The notes beneath the pieces were generated by a model. The model searched no databases, had not been told where the DNA came from, and saw only the letters and a list, made by a program, of their open reading frames with translations. Source: Halichondria panicea (taxonomy: Eukaryota; Porifera; Demospongiae; Suberitida; Halichondriidae). From it: a stretch of DNA of 64,000 nucleotides. Below are positions 23,455 to 33,659 of this stretch, in pieces; positions within the stretch are counted from its first letter, which is position 1, and each line of letters starts with the position of its first letter. The DNA lies in the NCBI RefSeq assembly GCF_963675165.1, contig NC_087377.1, positions 2,944,978 to 3,008,977 on the forward strand, in the 5' to 3' direction. Made by a program: the position numbers and the translations under genes.

Positions 23455-24184
23455 CAGATCCAGGACTTTTGGAATTATAGGGGGGGCAATTGAAAGAAAC
23501 TTTTTTACTAAAAAAAAGGTCAACTGTTTTTTTAAAGCCAATCAGTGTAGCTTTTCTGGTCATGGGTTGATTGATAACTATATCAACAATATGACATACA
23601 TTAGCAGCTCTTTTTGACTCTAGCTTGTAACTAACAAAAAGCTATAGCGATTTAGTGCAAGGCTATATATACTCAAGATTCTGAAGAGACTGCAACAGCC
23701 TTCAATGTGAGTCAAACTAAAGATAGTTTGCTAATCTACGAATCAAAATCCAAGGGAACGTGGCTAGACGCCTATAGAAGCTGTTAGTGTTCGTCACATT
23801 GCAACCGTTAAGCAGTTACAGCTGGAACACACACACATACACACATCACACACAGTCAGCTTTACCGTATCCCTTGTGCGGCTACGCCTCGAGGCATAAT
23901 CACATTAATATTAGCTGCACCTCTAACCACAGAGCCCAGCTTGCTGCAGAGAAGAGCTGGGAAGCCAACAAATGCATAACCTATAAGTAAGGGCTATACA
24001 ATCTGATTGGTGCTCAAGTGCATTACGCAGTGGGGTATAGGAAGCACAGGTGCTCAGGGTGCTGGAGCACCCCCTTATCTCAAGCTACCTTACCTACTTG
24101 CTCCATGAAGTTCAGCTAGCTAGCTTGTAGTCGAGCTATACTAGCTATAGTTACTGAGCTAGCTATACTAGCATAGTTACGTAC
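23455..24184. other. Intergenic stretch with transposon fragments
   Basis: Holds a left end CAGGGGCAGATCCAGG at about 23453, a MITE-A-like head around 23710-23900 (CA repeat, GGCTACGCCTCGAGGCATAA), and a CACCCCCTTATCTCAAGC fragment at 24064-24090. No gene recognised. Confidence 0.45.
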
Positions 24185-24559
24185 CAGGGGCGTAGGCAGG
24201 AATTTGAGGAAGGGGGGGCTGAGCTGTTCGCGCCAGAAACTACTTGGCGCGGAGCGCCGAAAATTCCGGTGACCGGAAGCCACACCCCCTAATTAATGAC
24301 TCATTGCGCATGTGCAAGAAATAGCCACACCTTGCTTCAATTAATAATACTGCTAAAGCTAGCTAGCTTAGTTGCACTAAAGAATCAAAGTTACTAGTAT
24401 AGTATAGCTAGCTCTTGGACATGCTGTTTGTCTGCCACTAATCTATACCAGTAATTCCCAGGCTGAAGACTCATCAGAGAAGGTGGGGCTCTTAGTGTAG
24501 TTTTTGCAGAGAAAGGGGGGGCTCCAGCCCCCAAAGCCCTCCCCCTCCCTACGCCCCTG
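24185..24559. mobile_element. CAGGGGCGTAGG-family MITE with 5-bp duplication CGTAC
   Basis: CAGGGGCGTAGGCAGG at the left, CCCTACGCCCCTG at the right; CGTAC perfectly duplicated at 24180-24184 and 24560-24564. Confidence 0.85.
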
Positions 24560-24602
24560 CGTACACAGTACAAAGGTCAGCTAGATGAACCACATCGTAG
24601 AT

Positions 24603-24997
24603 ACCGTATATGCTCGATCAGAGGCCGCTCTTGTATAAAGGCCGCACTCAAATAGTAGCCTCCCTTGCTAGCAAAATGAAACATTTAGTAGCCGCTCTCA
24701 AATAGTAGCCTCGGTGAACTTTGACTCTAGCATTTCTGCACGTGGCAGCCAAAAAAATTATTACTAGCAGCTAGCTACATGTACGTAGCTATGAGTAGCA
24801 GCTTGTTAGTGCTTCACAAAGACTTTCTCATGGCAGAGTTCAAGTTTATGCAGGTGAAAACAACTTTTGATGACAAACTAAATTATATGGAGCTAATAAA
24901 CGCCGCTCTTGAACAGTGGCCTCTCTTGAATTGTAGCCTCCTCTTCCAGCAAAATGAAACATTTAGTAGCCGCGGCTCCTGATCAAGCATATACGGT
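24603..24997. mobile_element. MITE family D, copy 2
   Basis: Opposite-orientation copy of 22818-23210 with matching ends (ACCGTATATGCTCGATCAG / GATCAAGCATATACGGT). Confidence 0.8.
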
Positions 24998-25030
24998 ATA
25001 TCTTATAAAGAGCAAGCACATTGCACATAT

Positions 25031-25427
25031 CAGTGGCGGATCTAGAAAAAGTGGTAGGTATATAGGTGCTGAGGAAGAGAGGTAAGGAGTATTTCGTGTG
25101 ATAGCGTGATAAAATTGGGGTTACGCCCCTTTTGACGTCATTTCCGGTGGGTGCGGCATCAATGTGACAGTAATAATTTTGCAGAGCATGCACTCTGTAT
25201 TTACTTGTCGAGTCTAGCTACTGCAGTGCAGCTTGTCGAGCTTTTATCGTAGCTTTTAAAAGACACTACTGTAATAGATAGGCCAACAGCTATACTTAGC
25301 TAGCTAGTATACCAAGTCTAAGGGTGACTTCCACAGCCAATGAGTGAGACACATGCAAAGATAATTATTTGTCCAAGGTCAGGAGGGTTGCTTGAGCACC
25401 CTCTGCTACCTGCTAGATCCGCCCCTG
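25031..25427. mobile_element. CAGTGGCGGATC-family MITE just upstream of gene C
   Basis: CAGTGGCGGATCTAG at the left, CTAGATCCGCCCCTG at the right; flanks CATAT and CATCT differ at one of five bases. Its right end is only 27 bp before the ATG of gene C, so it forms most of the immediate upstream region. Confidence 0.7.
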
Positions 25428-25454
25428 CATCTTTGAAACACAATCGAATCTGCA

Positions 25455-25509
25455 ATGGCAAGTAAACAAGCAAGTCTCCTCTCATTTTTTGAAAAAGCTG
25501 ACATAAATG
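25455..25509 (+). CDS. Gene C exon 1: start codon and PIP-box-like motif
   Basis: ATG at 25455 opens MASKQASLLSFFEKADIN and is followed by a strong donor GTAAGT. QASLLSFF fits the PCNA-interacting consensus Qxx[ILM]xx[FY][FY] exactly, at residues 5-12. In other proteins such N-terminal motifs dock onto PCNA (for example DNA ligase I), but similar starts also occur in transposon-encoded proteins, so function is unproven. The exon ends in phase 1 and joins exon 2 in frame. No upstream in-frame start was seen; the MITE ending at 25427 leaves room for only a short native leader. Confidence 0.6.
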
Positions 25510-26099
25510 GTAAGTTTCCATGAACAACAGCTACTAAAGAGGGTAGCTAGACTATAAATCAAGTGTAATTGGATCGTAAAATAGACATGCTGTCTAACTG
25601 CCAAATGTTCGTTTTCTTCACTGCGAAGATTGAAAACATTCCTCCGAAGTACAATGACACAATGTAGATTAAACAATCTTGTATATATTCATACCCACTT
25701 AACGTTGTACCTCCAGCCCACATTTAATTTTATTCATGGCTAACAGTTTACACAACTGCAAGTGTTAGTGATGTGGTGTAGAATGGAATGTGTGTGGGAG
25801 TTGCATAGTGTAATTATAAGGTCACTCAGTGTATTGAGCATCACCTATAGCTACACATGCATATATATTAATTAATTTGCTGACTCAACATGTAGGGCAA
25901 TTACTATTACATAACAATCACGTGCTACGAATATCAGCAAAATATGTGTACATGTAGGTACACTGATGCTCATTGCAGTGACCTTATACCAGAACTAACA
26001 AGCTATAGATACATAGAAGTGATCTTGCAACTGTTGCCTGTTGTTTTTATTAGCCATAAATTATAGGACTTCATGTATCTGCGTAATTCCTGACTCAGT

Positions 26100-26560
26100 A
26101 AAAATTACCAATCAATTCTCCTGCATGTCGTACCTCCTCTGGATCATCCGTAACAAACCCTCCCACTAGAGGACAACCTATCGGACATTATAGCTATATA
26201 TGGCACGGATTGAGAAACAACCTCCCACAAGCAGACCTTCTTGATTCCAGACAGAGGACAAGCTTCGTGCTCTACCCACTGACCAACTCTATGCAAAACT
26301 TCCTCTTATAGGTAGAGGTCGCTTGTAATGTATTGCTAATCACTGACATACTGCAAAGAATGCTTGATTTCAGCAAGTTCCTTAGGTTTTGAACTAAAAA
26401 TAGGATCCGTAAGACAATACATGCATGAACATACTATCTATAATTCCTTGATATGGCTATAAATAGTAATTGAATAAACCTCCCACCGGAAGACAACCTT
26501 AGAAAAGAGGACAAAAGCTCTGCTCCCAAAGTGTCCTTTATTCGAAGGTTCCACTATAAA
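26100..26560. repeat. Degenerate pogo-like MITE in gene C intron 1
   Basis: The right side ends TATTCGAAGGTTCCACTATAA, and the interior has ACCTCCCACCGGAAGACAACC-type blocks resembling family X. The left end is not clear. Confidence 0.35.
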
Positions 26561-26883
26561 TTATTTACTAGCCTCATCCAGCTAGCTCCATGCACAAGGT
26601 GCACTATATACCGTGCATGAGTATAGTCTACATGTTCACTCACTTTGAGTCTTCTTGTAATTGCAATTGTTCATCCATTGAAATTTAATTGTTCAAACAT
26701 ACAACAGTCCTTTGCTGGCTATGAAACATGGATCGATTGCTCTGAGGTGTCAATTCCGCCCCCTTTCTTGAACAAAATATTTTGCCACACCCTGATTCCA
26801 AGAATGCATATGTTGTAACAAGGGCGTATTTTGCCCTCTGTGGTCATCACTATGCTCTGATGTCATCAGAGCATAGATTGGAA

Positions 26884-27360
26884 TTAGATCCCATTTGAGT
26901 GTATTTAGCAGGGAACTATGAGCTATAGTACCGGTACTATAGATTGCTCTGGGCTACAAACTACAACATTGTACATATTGTATTGTGATTTACAAGAAGA
27001 TACACAATGATTGTCAATGATTGTAAAAATTATTGTAGCTAGATTGTTTGTCTAGTAATATAATAACAGAACTAGAATGAAAGAGAGAAGCTCTAGTTTC
27101 TTTTTTTGGCTTTGTTCGAGAGTAGTAGGAGACGCTCGTTTTTTGGGCAGTGTGCTGTGCTTTTTTGCTGCAAGGCTGCATGGGGGAGGAGCTGGATGTA
27201 TGGAAGTGCTGGGATTCTAGTTTTGGCTTCTTCCTAAAGTTCCTTTCTCTTTGTTCAAGAGTAGTATAGGAGCTGCTCGTTTGCTGGGCTTGTTTGCTGC
27301 AAATTATAGCTTAGGTGTCTTCCTTTCGCTTTGTGAGAGTAGTACGAGCCACTTGCCGCT
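26884..27360. repeat. Intron block duplicated on both sides of the Death-domain exon, copy 1
   Basis: From ATTAGATCCCATTTGAGTGT through CTAGAATGAAAGAGAGAAGC to the TTTCGCTTTGTGAGAGTAGT block, this matches 29367-29800 with over 90% identity. The two copies lie in introns either side of exon 3, in direct orientation. Confidence 0.7.
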
Positions 27361-27418
27361 ATCTCTAAGAACCAGAAGCATTTCTTTACCGTGTACCACT
27401 GCCTGAAAAAGAGTGTTG
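27361..27418 (+). pseudogene. Stray fragment of a gene-B-type exon
   Basis: The 58 bases match the end of the gene B exon at 61377-61434 (opposite strand) at 54 positions. The frame ISKNQKHFFTVYHCLK is kept with one amino-acid change (Glu to Lys); the other three differences are silent. A GT donor follows directly. It lies on the plus strand inside intron 1 of gene C with no other part of gene B beside it. It could be a captured exon fragment or the trace of a third paralog. Confidence 0.65.
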
Positions 27419-27490
27419 GTGAGAGCATGCAAACACACTTACCATGGCAGTGTGAAGTTTATTATGGGATGGAACGTTAACGCTATACAT

Positions 27491-27995
27491 GTACCGTACT
27501 CTACCGAGATTACGCCCACGTCCGAAATTACGTCCACCCCCACTTTTGAGTGAAAGTTCCTGCATATAGGCTAATTTGCCTCGAAAATACGCCCACCAGG
27601 AAGTAATGCATTTGTCAGTGAGCAAGTTGTCAAGAAAAGGTTTAGCAGTTTATTGTGTACGCTGGTTAGCTCTAAATATACATATAGCTAGATATAGCTA
27701 GATCCTATTTCCAAGTATAAGAGACAAGGACAATCTTCTCTGAATCTCTGTTGAATTAAGACTCTGACAGTGACAAGGAACAACCTTCTGATGCAGAATC
27801 TTGACTCTTTATATACCTAGCTACTTTATACCCATGCATTTACCATTGTTGTATATTCATTGTATTTCAAAAGCTGGCAGGCCTCAGACGCAGACAGAGA
27901 AAAATAGTTTCTTAATGAGTGGGCTTAATTCGAGGCCTGTATAGCTGCTTTGTAGCATGCATTAGGGTGGGCGTAATCTCGGTAGAGTACGGTAT
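27491..27995. mobile_element. MITE family C, copy 2
   Basis: TACCGTACTCTACCGAGATTACG at the left, GGGCGTAATCTCGGTAGAGTACGGTA at the right; interior shared with 3456-4028. Confidence 0.8.
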
Positions 27996-28128
27996 AAGCA
28001 GTCCTAGGGGTTTGAGTATAGTTTTGTCCGTTGCATTGTCTGGCTATAATTATTCCTACTGCATAAATTAGCACTGTATCTAGCTATAATTCATAATTAT
28101 ACTGAATGCATATATCCTCTGGCCTCAG

Positions 28129-28203
28129 GACAGCGCAAAATATTATTGCAATCAGATGATGAAGAAGGTGAAACTCAGCCAAAACGTCCAAAGATTATAC
28201 AAG
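28129..28203 (+). CDS. Gene C exon 2: acidic-basic linker with KRPK
   Basis: GQRKILLQSDDEEGETQPKR then PKIIQ: an acidic cluster followed by KRPK, a possible nuclear-localisation signal. Acceptor CCTCAG ends at 28128 and donor GTATGA starts at 28204; phase 1 on both sides. Exon 6 (32310-32399) has the same layout (RK-LL-acidic-KRPK-IQ), so the two exons are probable duplicates. Confidence 0.65.
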
Positions 28204-28312
28204 GTATGATCTGTTTATATACTCCGCAGAATTATCATGATTATTATACTTTTCATGAATAAATGTGTAATTTAATTATACATTAATTTTGGTTTTGCTA
28301 TCATGCCTCAAG

Positions 28313-28529
28313 CCACTGTTAATTTAGGATTGGCTCTCGGAGTGAAGAGTAATGATTTGAAAGACATTGAAGATGAATACTGTCATAACAAACGCCGCCT
28401 AATGGAGATGGTGGGCAAGCGTCTTGAAGTCACTGATCCAGAGCATCCAATGACATGGCCTTACATATGTGAATGTCTAAGGAGGCCTACTGTTGAGCGT
28501 AACGATGTAGCCGAGGAAATTGAAGACAA
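28313..28529 (+). CDS. Gene C exon 3: Death domain
   Basis: The exon reads ATVNLGLALGVKSNDLKDIE and continues through CHNKRRLMEMVGKRLEV to MTWPYICECLRRPTVERNDV and AEEIEDK. LGLALGV...L-IE...TW..I...L......A..I is the Death-domain signature (helices 2-6). The first helix, usually ending in W-LG, is short or missing, because exon 2 precedes it directly. Acceptor TGCCTCAAG and donor GTATGTGAG bound it. The open frame past the donor runs into a hairpin MITE (28585-28700), supporting the donor. Death domains mediate homotypic complex assembly in apoptosis and immune signalling. Confidence 0.75.
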
Positions 28530-28584
28530 GTATGTGAGGACAGCAACTGCAGTTGCAACTCCTATATGTTGCAATTCCTATATG

Positions 28585-28700
28585 AGCAGAGTTCAAACGT
28601 GGGCGAATGAATGTGCATGATTGTGCATGAAATGCTAAAAATAGACGTTTCGCACTTCATGCAAATGCACACATTCCTCCGCCCACGTTTGAACTCTGCT
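28585..28700. mobile_element. Small hairpin MITE
   Basis: AGCAGAGTTCAAACGTGGGCG is mirrored by CGCCCACGTTTGAACTCTGCT, with further pairing inside (TGTGCATGA / TCATGCAAATGCACA). 116 bp. Confidence 0.8.
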
Positions 28701-29207
28701 AGCTACGTGCACTGATAGTGGAGTTGCATGCCTGCTCTTCTTTTATATGCCCTTGGTACTATATAGGTATATATACGCACACACATGAACTACCTCATGC
28801 AGAGTTTTATTTAAGTGCAATTTTAGAGAAGGAGAGTAGACACTTATCTAGAGAGTATATATTGTATAGAGAATGAAATAGAGAAGGAGATCTCATTTTC
28901 ATATGGATGCATATAAAACAAATAGCTTATTGGTTGGAATCAGTCTCTCTAGAACTCTGCTTTCGGATCAAGTGGCATATACGGCACCGGATGTAATTGT
29001 GGAAGGGAGGAGTTCGGGTTCATTATGTGTTTAGATCAGTGACTGCATGCATTTGGGTAGAAATGCTCAGAAAAAGCATGATCGAGCTATAACTTTGGTG
29101 GTTTTTTCGAAATAGACCTGTTTTGATAGCTAAATTTGTACGAGTGAAGTCAATACTTAGATGTAATCAACTTGGCGTACTATGTAATGATGTGGCTTTT
29201 GTTTCAG

Positions 29208-29253
29208 ATTTGAGATAACAGCTGATATTACCTCAAGCGTTGCCGAAGATACA
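29208..29253 (+). CDS. Gene C exon 4, short linker exon
   Basis: 46 bases; with the two bases left by exon 3 the exon reads KFEITADITSSVAEDT. Acceptor TTTGTTTCAG is strong, donor GTATGT fits. Frame and phase agree with neighbours; there is no recognisable motif. Confidence 0.5.
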
Positions 29254-29366
29254 GTATGTTGCTATAATTATACTGTAGTCTTTCATGCAAATTGTACAAT
29301 AATTGTGAGAGTATTATAATTATACTGAGCGAACTTTTATTTAATGGCGAAACCTATCTAAGCATT

Positions 29367-29800
29367 AGATCCCATTTGAGTGTATTTAGCAGGGAACTAT
29401 GAGCTATAGTACCGGTACTATAGATTGCTCTGGGCTACAAACTACAACATTGTACATAAATTGTATTGTGATTTACAAGAAGATACACATGTAATAACAT
29501 ATTGTAGCTAGATGCTTTGTCTAGTAATATAATAACAGAACTAGAATGAAAGAGAGAAGCTCTAGTTTCTTTTTTTGGCTTTGTTCGAAAGTAGTAGGAG
29601 ACGCTCGTTTTTTGGGCAGTGTGCTGTGCTTTTTTGCTGCAAGGCTGCATGGGGGAGGAGCTGGATGTATGGATTCTAGCTTTGGCTTCTTCATAAAGTT
29701 CCTTTCGCTTTGTTCAAGAGTAGTATAGGAGCCGCTCATTTGCTGGGCTTGTTTGCTGCAAATTATAGCTTATAGGTGTCTTCCTTTCGCTTTGTGAAAG
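29367..29800. repeat. Duplicated intron block, copy 2
   Basis: Direct repeat of 26884-27360. It continues into a partial further tandem (GAAAGTAGGAAGAGCCGCTCG, about 29800-29900) with the same GGGGGAGGAGCTGGATG motif. Confidence 0.7.
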
Positions 29801-30019
29801 TAGGAAGAGCCGCTCGTTTCTTAATTGGAAAGTGTGCTGGGCTTGTTTGCTGCAAAACTGGGGGAGGAGCTGGATGTTTCCCTTTTGTGGGTGGAGCTAG
29901 GACTATAATTTTTTCCATCAAACTGAGGTGGAGGAACAGGGTTGACTTGAATAGAGACCACAGATTTAGTAGAGACACAGAGATGCCAACTTCAGATATT
30001 AGTTTTCAAAAGAATAATA

Positions 30020-30215
30020 ATGCAGTTGCTAGGTTGGCTGTTTATATAGGTTGACTGTTGCTAAGCTAGTGCATTTCTAGTAGCCAATAGGTTTTGGGAT
30101 CTAAATCAGTTAGAACATGTGCATTTGGTATCTATGGTTATAGTGTCCCTCATCCCTCGAGCTTTGGGACACTATAACACATAGATACCTCATGCCCGTG
30201 TTCTAACCATAACTT
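30020..30215. mobile_element. Repeat family AA, copy 1
   Basis: AATGCAGTTGCTAGGTTGGC through CCATAACTT matches 39480-39690. It contains an internal palindrome GTATCTATGGTTA...CATAGATAC. Confidence 0.6.
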
Positions 30216-30261
30216 AAATGTCTATTTCCTTAGAGTGTTATAGTCATCATAATTCGTACAG

Positions 30262-30391
30262 GTTATTGACGACAGAAGAGGAAAACAGCTAGAAGTAGAG
30301 GGAGCGATTGAGTTCGGACGTAGGTCTTCTGAAAAATCGATGAAAGGTGACCTTGTTCTTACCACTCAAGATTTACTGCAGACGTATAGAG
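30262..30391 (+). CDS. Gene C exon 5
   Basis: Reads VIDDRRGKQLEVEGAIEFGR and RSSEKSMKGDLVLTTQDLLQ, ending TYR. Acceptor TTCGTACAG, donor GTTAGT; begins phase 0 and ends phase 1, agreeing with exons 4 and 6. The sequence is charged and has no domain I recognise. Confidence 0.55.
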
Positions 30392-30774
30392 GTTAGTCTC
30401 AGCCGCTCTTTGAAAGGGAAGCGTCGAGCAATTTAGTATCATGGTCAATTGCTGGCTCATATAATTATAATTAGACACTAAGATGTACATGGAAAGTACA
30501 TGGGAAAGTGCCTCAGAACAAATATATACACTATGGGACTTAGTGTACCTGCAACTTACTTAGTATAGTAGTATTCTGTTGTCAAGTATATAATTGTATT
30601 GTAGTTATAATTGTATTGTAGTCAAGCCTCGAGGGTAAGGTTTGCGCATGCGCACTAGTATCTAGACACTGTTTTGTCGGTGTCCATGTGATTTAGAAGC
30701 CCTCAACCACTTAATTTTAGTACCCTCGCCACGCTCGGGATACTAAATCAGTGCCATTGGATGAATCAAGTGCA

Positions 30775-31235
30775 AGTAAGAGTTTCTATAGGCTTCTAGT
30801 CATGTTTACTTGGATTTTAATTCGTGGATTTGCAAAATAATGCTTCGTTCTCGAGTTATGCCTAGTTTTGCTTACTTGGAATGCCATTGCAGCCTTTTCA
30901 GAAGAGCATGTAGCCAAACTTGTTTACCGAGTGTTGCTACTCTACTTAGTAGTTAACTCTGCACTAGAACGCTAGCTATTGGTAGCTGCAAGAGTGAGAA
31001 AAGAGCTACAAGGCTCTGCTAATGCAGCCATTAATTTTAGACTTGAACTTTTGGCATCGATCGTTTTTAACAACAATCATGGTTGATCATTACCCACTCC
31101 TTGAGTTTACATGCAGCAAAATTAATTGTTCAACATGTCATGTGTATAAAAGCTATTAGTAGCTTTATGTTATGTAGCTTTGGCATCTCCACCGAGGCAT
31201 CAGCACCCGCGGTGCTTTCATTATTACAGCTTACC
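30775..31235. mobile_element. MITE family A, best-preserved copy
   Basis: Runs from GATGAATCAAGTGCAAGTAAG to CACCGAGGCATCAGCACCCGCGGTGC. This uninterrupted copy is the reference that shows the two insertions in the 33680-35450 copy. Confidence 0.75.
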
Positions 31236-31327
31236 TAACACAAGTCATACTTAAATTGTTTGGAGCTCCATAGTCTCAATTCCAACTCTTATGCTCATGC
31301 CAGTTTATGGTTTGTTATCTATTAGTC

Positions 31328-32231
31328 CATAGATAGTAGAGGAAGGGGATTGGAAACGGGATCACGTGAGCTTATGCTTGCAACGTAAGGCCTCTGGGAC
31401 CGTGCGCGTGGCAACAATAGACACCTTGAGGTGTGATTTTACTGGTTTTGAGGTCAAGAGAAGCTTTTGAAAAGAAGCAAATGAGAGGATACTAGGTAAG
31501 TAAATGTATGAATAGCCCTAAAATTTGTCTTGAGGCATGGCTAGGTACAAAAATGAAACATTATTACTAGCTAGAAGTCATGTTCACTCTTGGTAGCACA
31601 CAAAATTTGAAGATTTTACAACACTTAGCTTCTGCTTTTTATTTGTGGGGTAAGAACTGACTTATGAATTGCATCTATTGTAAATGAATGGTCACAGTAG
31701 TAGTACATGATGGTAGTTTATTGCTTCAGCTATATATTGGAAGTGGGGATATCATACTTCTCGAGTTATTGACCGATTTGTTGATTTCCACTAGCCATCT
31801 TTGCGGGGTAGCATCTCCATAACTAAGCTGAATTTATATTCGAGACTCGGCAATATTAAAGATCAATGTCCTTATTATTGCTTCCAATCCATTAGATTTT
31901 GAAAATCACTATTCATGCTCTGATTTTGTCACCGCAGTGTCGATGTGTGGCAAGAACTTGGACTGAGAAATCACTGGAGAACATTGATAATTCATGTATA
32001 ATTATGTTTAGATCCTGCTTATACCTTTTATTGATTGTTCATTGTTGTCTATGCATGATCATAAGCTTGCTTAAGCTTTTAGTTTAGCATAAACTGCCAT
32101 TAGTGCACAAAAAGTTTATTGCAAGCTCAGCACTTTAAGCTGCATCCATGGTCGCGGCTATAATTGAGGACAGTCCGTGTGAAATAGTGCTAATTGCCTG
32201 TGTTTCCAATCCCCTTCCTCTACTATCTATG
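31328..32231. mobile_element. Element family N, copy 2 (7-bp duplication ATTAGTC)
   Basis: CATAGATAGTAGAGGAAGGG at the left is repeated as a perfect 30-bp complement at the right end. ATTAGTC is exactly duplicated at 31321-31327 and 32232-32238. 904 bp; no coding frame of note. Confidence 0.85.
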
Positions 32232-32309
32232 ATTAGTCATAGTAAAGTAGATTTTCTTTAATGCCCTAATACGTATTGCTGACATTTCCTACTGCATACG
32301 TATATACAG

Positions 32310-32399
32310 ATCCTCTAGAGCGCAAAAGATTATTGGGAGCAGGTGAAGAAGTTGAAAGTACTCTGTCCAAGCGTCCAAAGAATGATGCCACTATTCAAG
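32310..32399 (+). CDS. Gene C exon 6: second KRPK exon
   Basis: DPLERKRLLGAGEEVESTLS then KRPKNDATIQ. Acceptor TATATACAG, donor GTATGA, phase 1/1. Same order of features as exon 2 (basic-LL-acidic-KRPK-IQ), so it is probably a duplicated exon. Confidence 0.65.
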
Positions 32400-32673
32400 G
32401 TATGATGAGACAGCAGAATAAACATGATTACTAGTCAAATTAGAACGTATACATCTGGTTTTGGTGAAAATATGCAAACTTAAGACCATTGTACTTATGT
32501 TTCTCATGTACATGATTTTCCTGTGAATTCGTTTCATGGTTCACAGAATTTTGCTATACATATGTAACCATGCATGGCCTTGATCTCTTTGTGTTTAATG
32601 TATATAGAGCACTTATTATTATTTCTGTGGCAGAATATAAAAATAACATAATATTATTTTCGTATATCTATAG

Positions 32674-33194
32674 GAGAATCTCTTGTGGAAATCACTAACA
32701 AATCTATGAAGTTCAGCAATTTTGGAATTAAGATTTCTGTCCTGGAAAATTCGCTGCCTGAAGGTATCGATACGTGTGTCTTACACATATCCTTCGAGTT
32801 ATCCACTGACTTTGAGATTCCCGCTAACTCTGAACTAGTCAGTTCAATTTATCGTGTGAAATGTGAGCCCAAAGTACAGTTTAAGAAGCCTCTCACCTTG
32901 GAAATACAGCACTGTGCGAGTTTAAACTCTGACCATCAACAAAGGCTTGTCTTTGCTCGAGCAACAGATCAAAATAAAAAGTTTGAGATCCTGGAGGGTG
33001 GTCACTTTCCTATTAGTGAACGCCATGGATCCATCCAGCTTACTCGTTTCAGTCGCCTCGGTGTTTTACTTCGTAAAGTATTTGGCCTTCCAACTGAGAA
33101 GATGTACAGTGCATTGCTGTTCAGAAAGAACTCGCCCTATCACACAATTGACGTGAAATGTGTGGTATGTCAGGATCTAGCAACTCATGTAAAG
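32674..33194 (+). CDS. Gene C exon 7: ZU5-like domain
   Basis: About 174 residues. It opens ESLVEITNKSMKFSNFGIKI then SVLENSLPEGIDTC, followed by VLHISFELSTDFEIPANSEL, VSSIYRVKCEP, KKPLTLEIQHCASL and GSIQLTRFSRLGVLL. FGIKISVLENSLPEG (glycine, F, then LPEG) and the P-L-T-L-E-I-QHCA block are hallmarks of ZU5-related domains in sponge proteins, akin to those of UNC5, PIDD and ankyrins. ZU5 modules are intracellular protein-interaction or autoproteolysis domains. Acceptor ATCTATAG and donor GTAGGT bound the exon; phases agree on both sides. No HFS-type autocleavage motif is visible. Confidence 0.85.
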
Positions 33195-33247
33195 GTAGGT
33201 TTCCCAGTAAGTGCATGTTACATAATTATGAGCTTTTATTATTGCAG

Positions 33248-33385
33248 GTAATTAGAGAGGAGTTGGAAAAAGATAGATTCACAAAAGAAATGGATCTAGA
33301 TCAAATTCAATTTGAAAATGCAGTAGACATGGAGCTGCATTCAGAGAATTCTGAGCTTTGGACTGTTACTAGGGTAAAACCCACT
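33248..33385 (+). CDS. Gene C exon 8
   Basis: VIREELEKDRFTKEMDLDQI continuing FENAVDMELHSENSELWTVT and RVKPT. Acceptor TTATTGCAG; I use the GTGAGT donor at 33386, though GTAAAA at 33374 keeps the same frame. It continues the segment C-terminal to ZU5 (W-T-V motif). Confidence 0.7.
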
Positions 33386-33475
33386 GTGAGTTATATTAAC
33401 ATGCAAAAACAATAGACTGGTGTGACTGTTACATGCGTGTATATATAATAGTACGTATTATATGCTTGCTTGTAG

Positions 33476-33659
33476 CTGTCCAGAGATCAAATTGAGGGAT
33501 ACTCAAGAGTGGTGAATTCTAATAGACAACTTGGAGTTATTCCAGCCATCCATTATAGGTTTAACCTGAAAGAAATTGTTGTTTCTGAATCAGTAAACTT
33601 TTTGCTGATGAACACCGATGTAGATGAAGAGAGCCATCATTTGACCCTACGTATTTGCT
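33476..33659 (+). CDS. Gene C exon 9, last confident exon
   Basis: LSRDQIEGYSRVVNSNRQLG, then VIPAIHYRFNLKEIVVSESV and NFLLMNTDVDEESHHLTLRI. Acceptor GCTTGTAG and strong donor GTAAGT at 33660; ends phase 1. The following intron contains a MITE-A with two nested insertions, and no unambiguous next exon was found. Candidates are at 34326-34411, 35597-35607 and 37034-37081. Confidence 0.7.

Noticed and set aside
28530-28620. Extension of the Death-domain frame beyond 28529
   Set aside because: The extension enters a hairpin MITE, and a good donor (GTATGT) precedes it.
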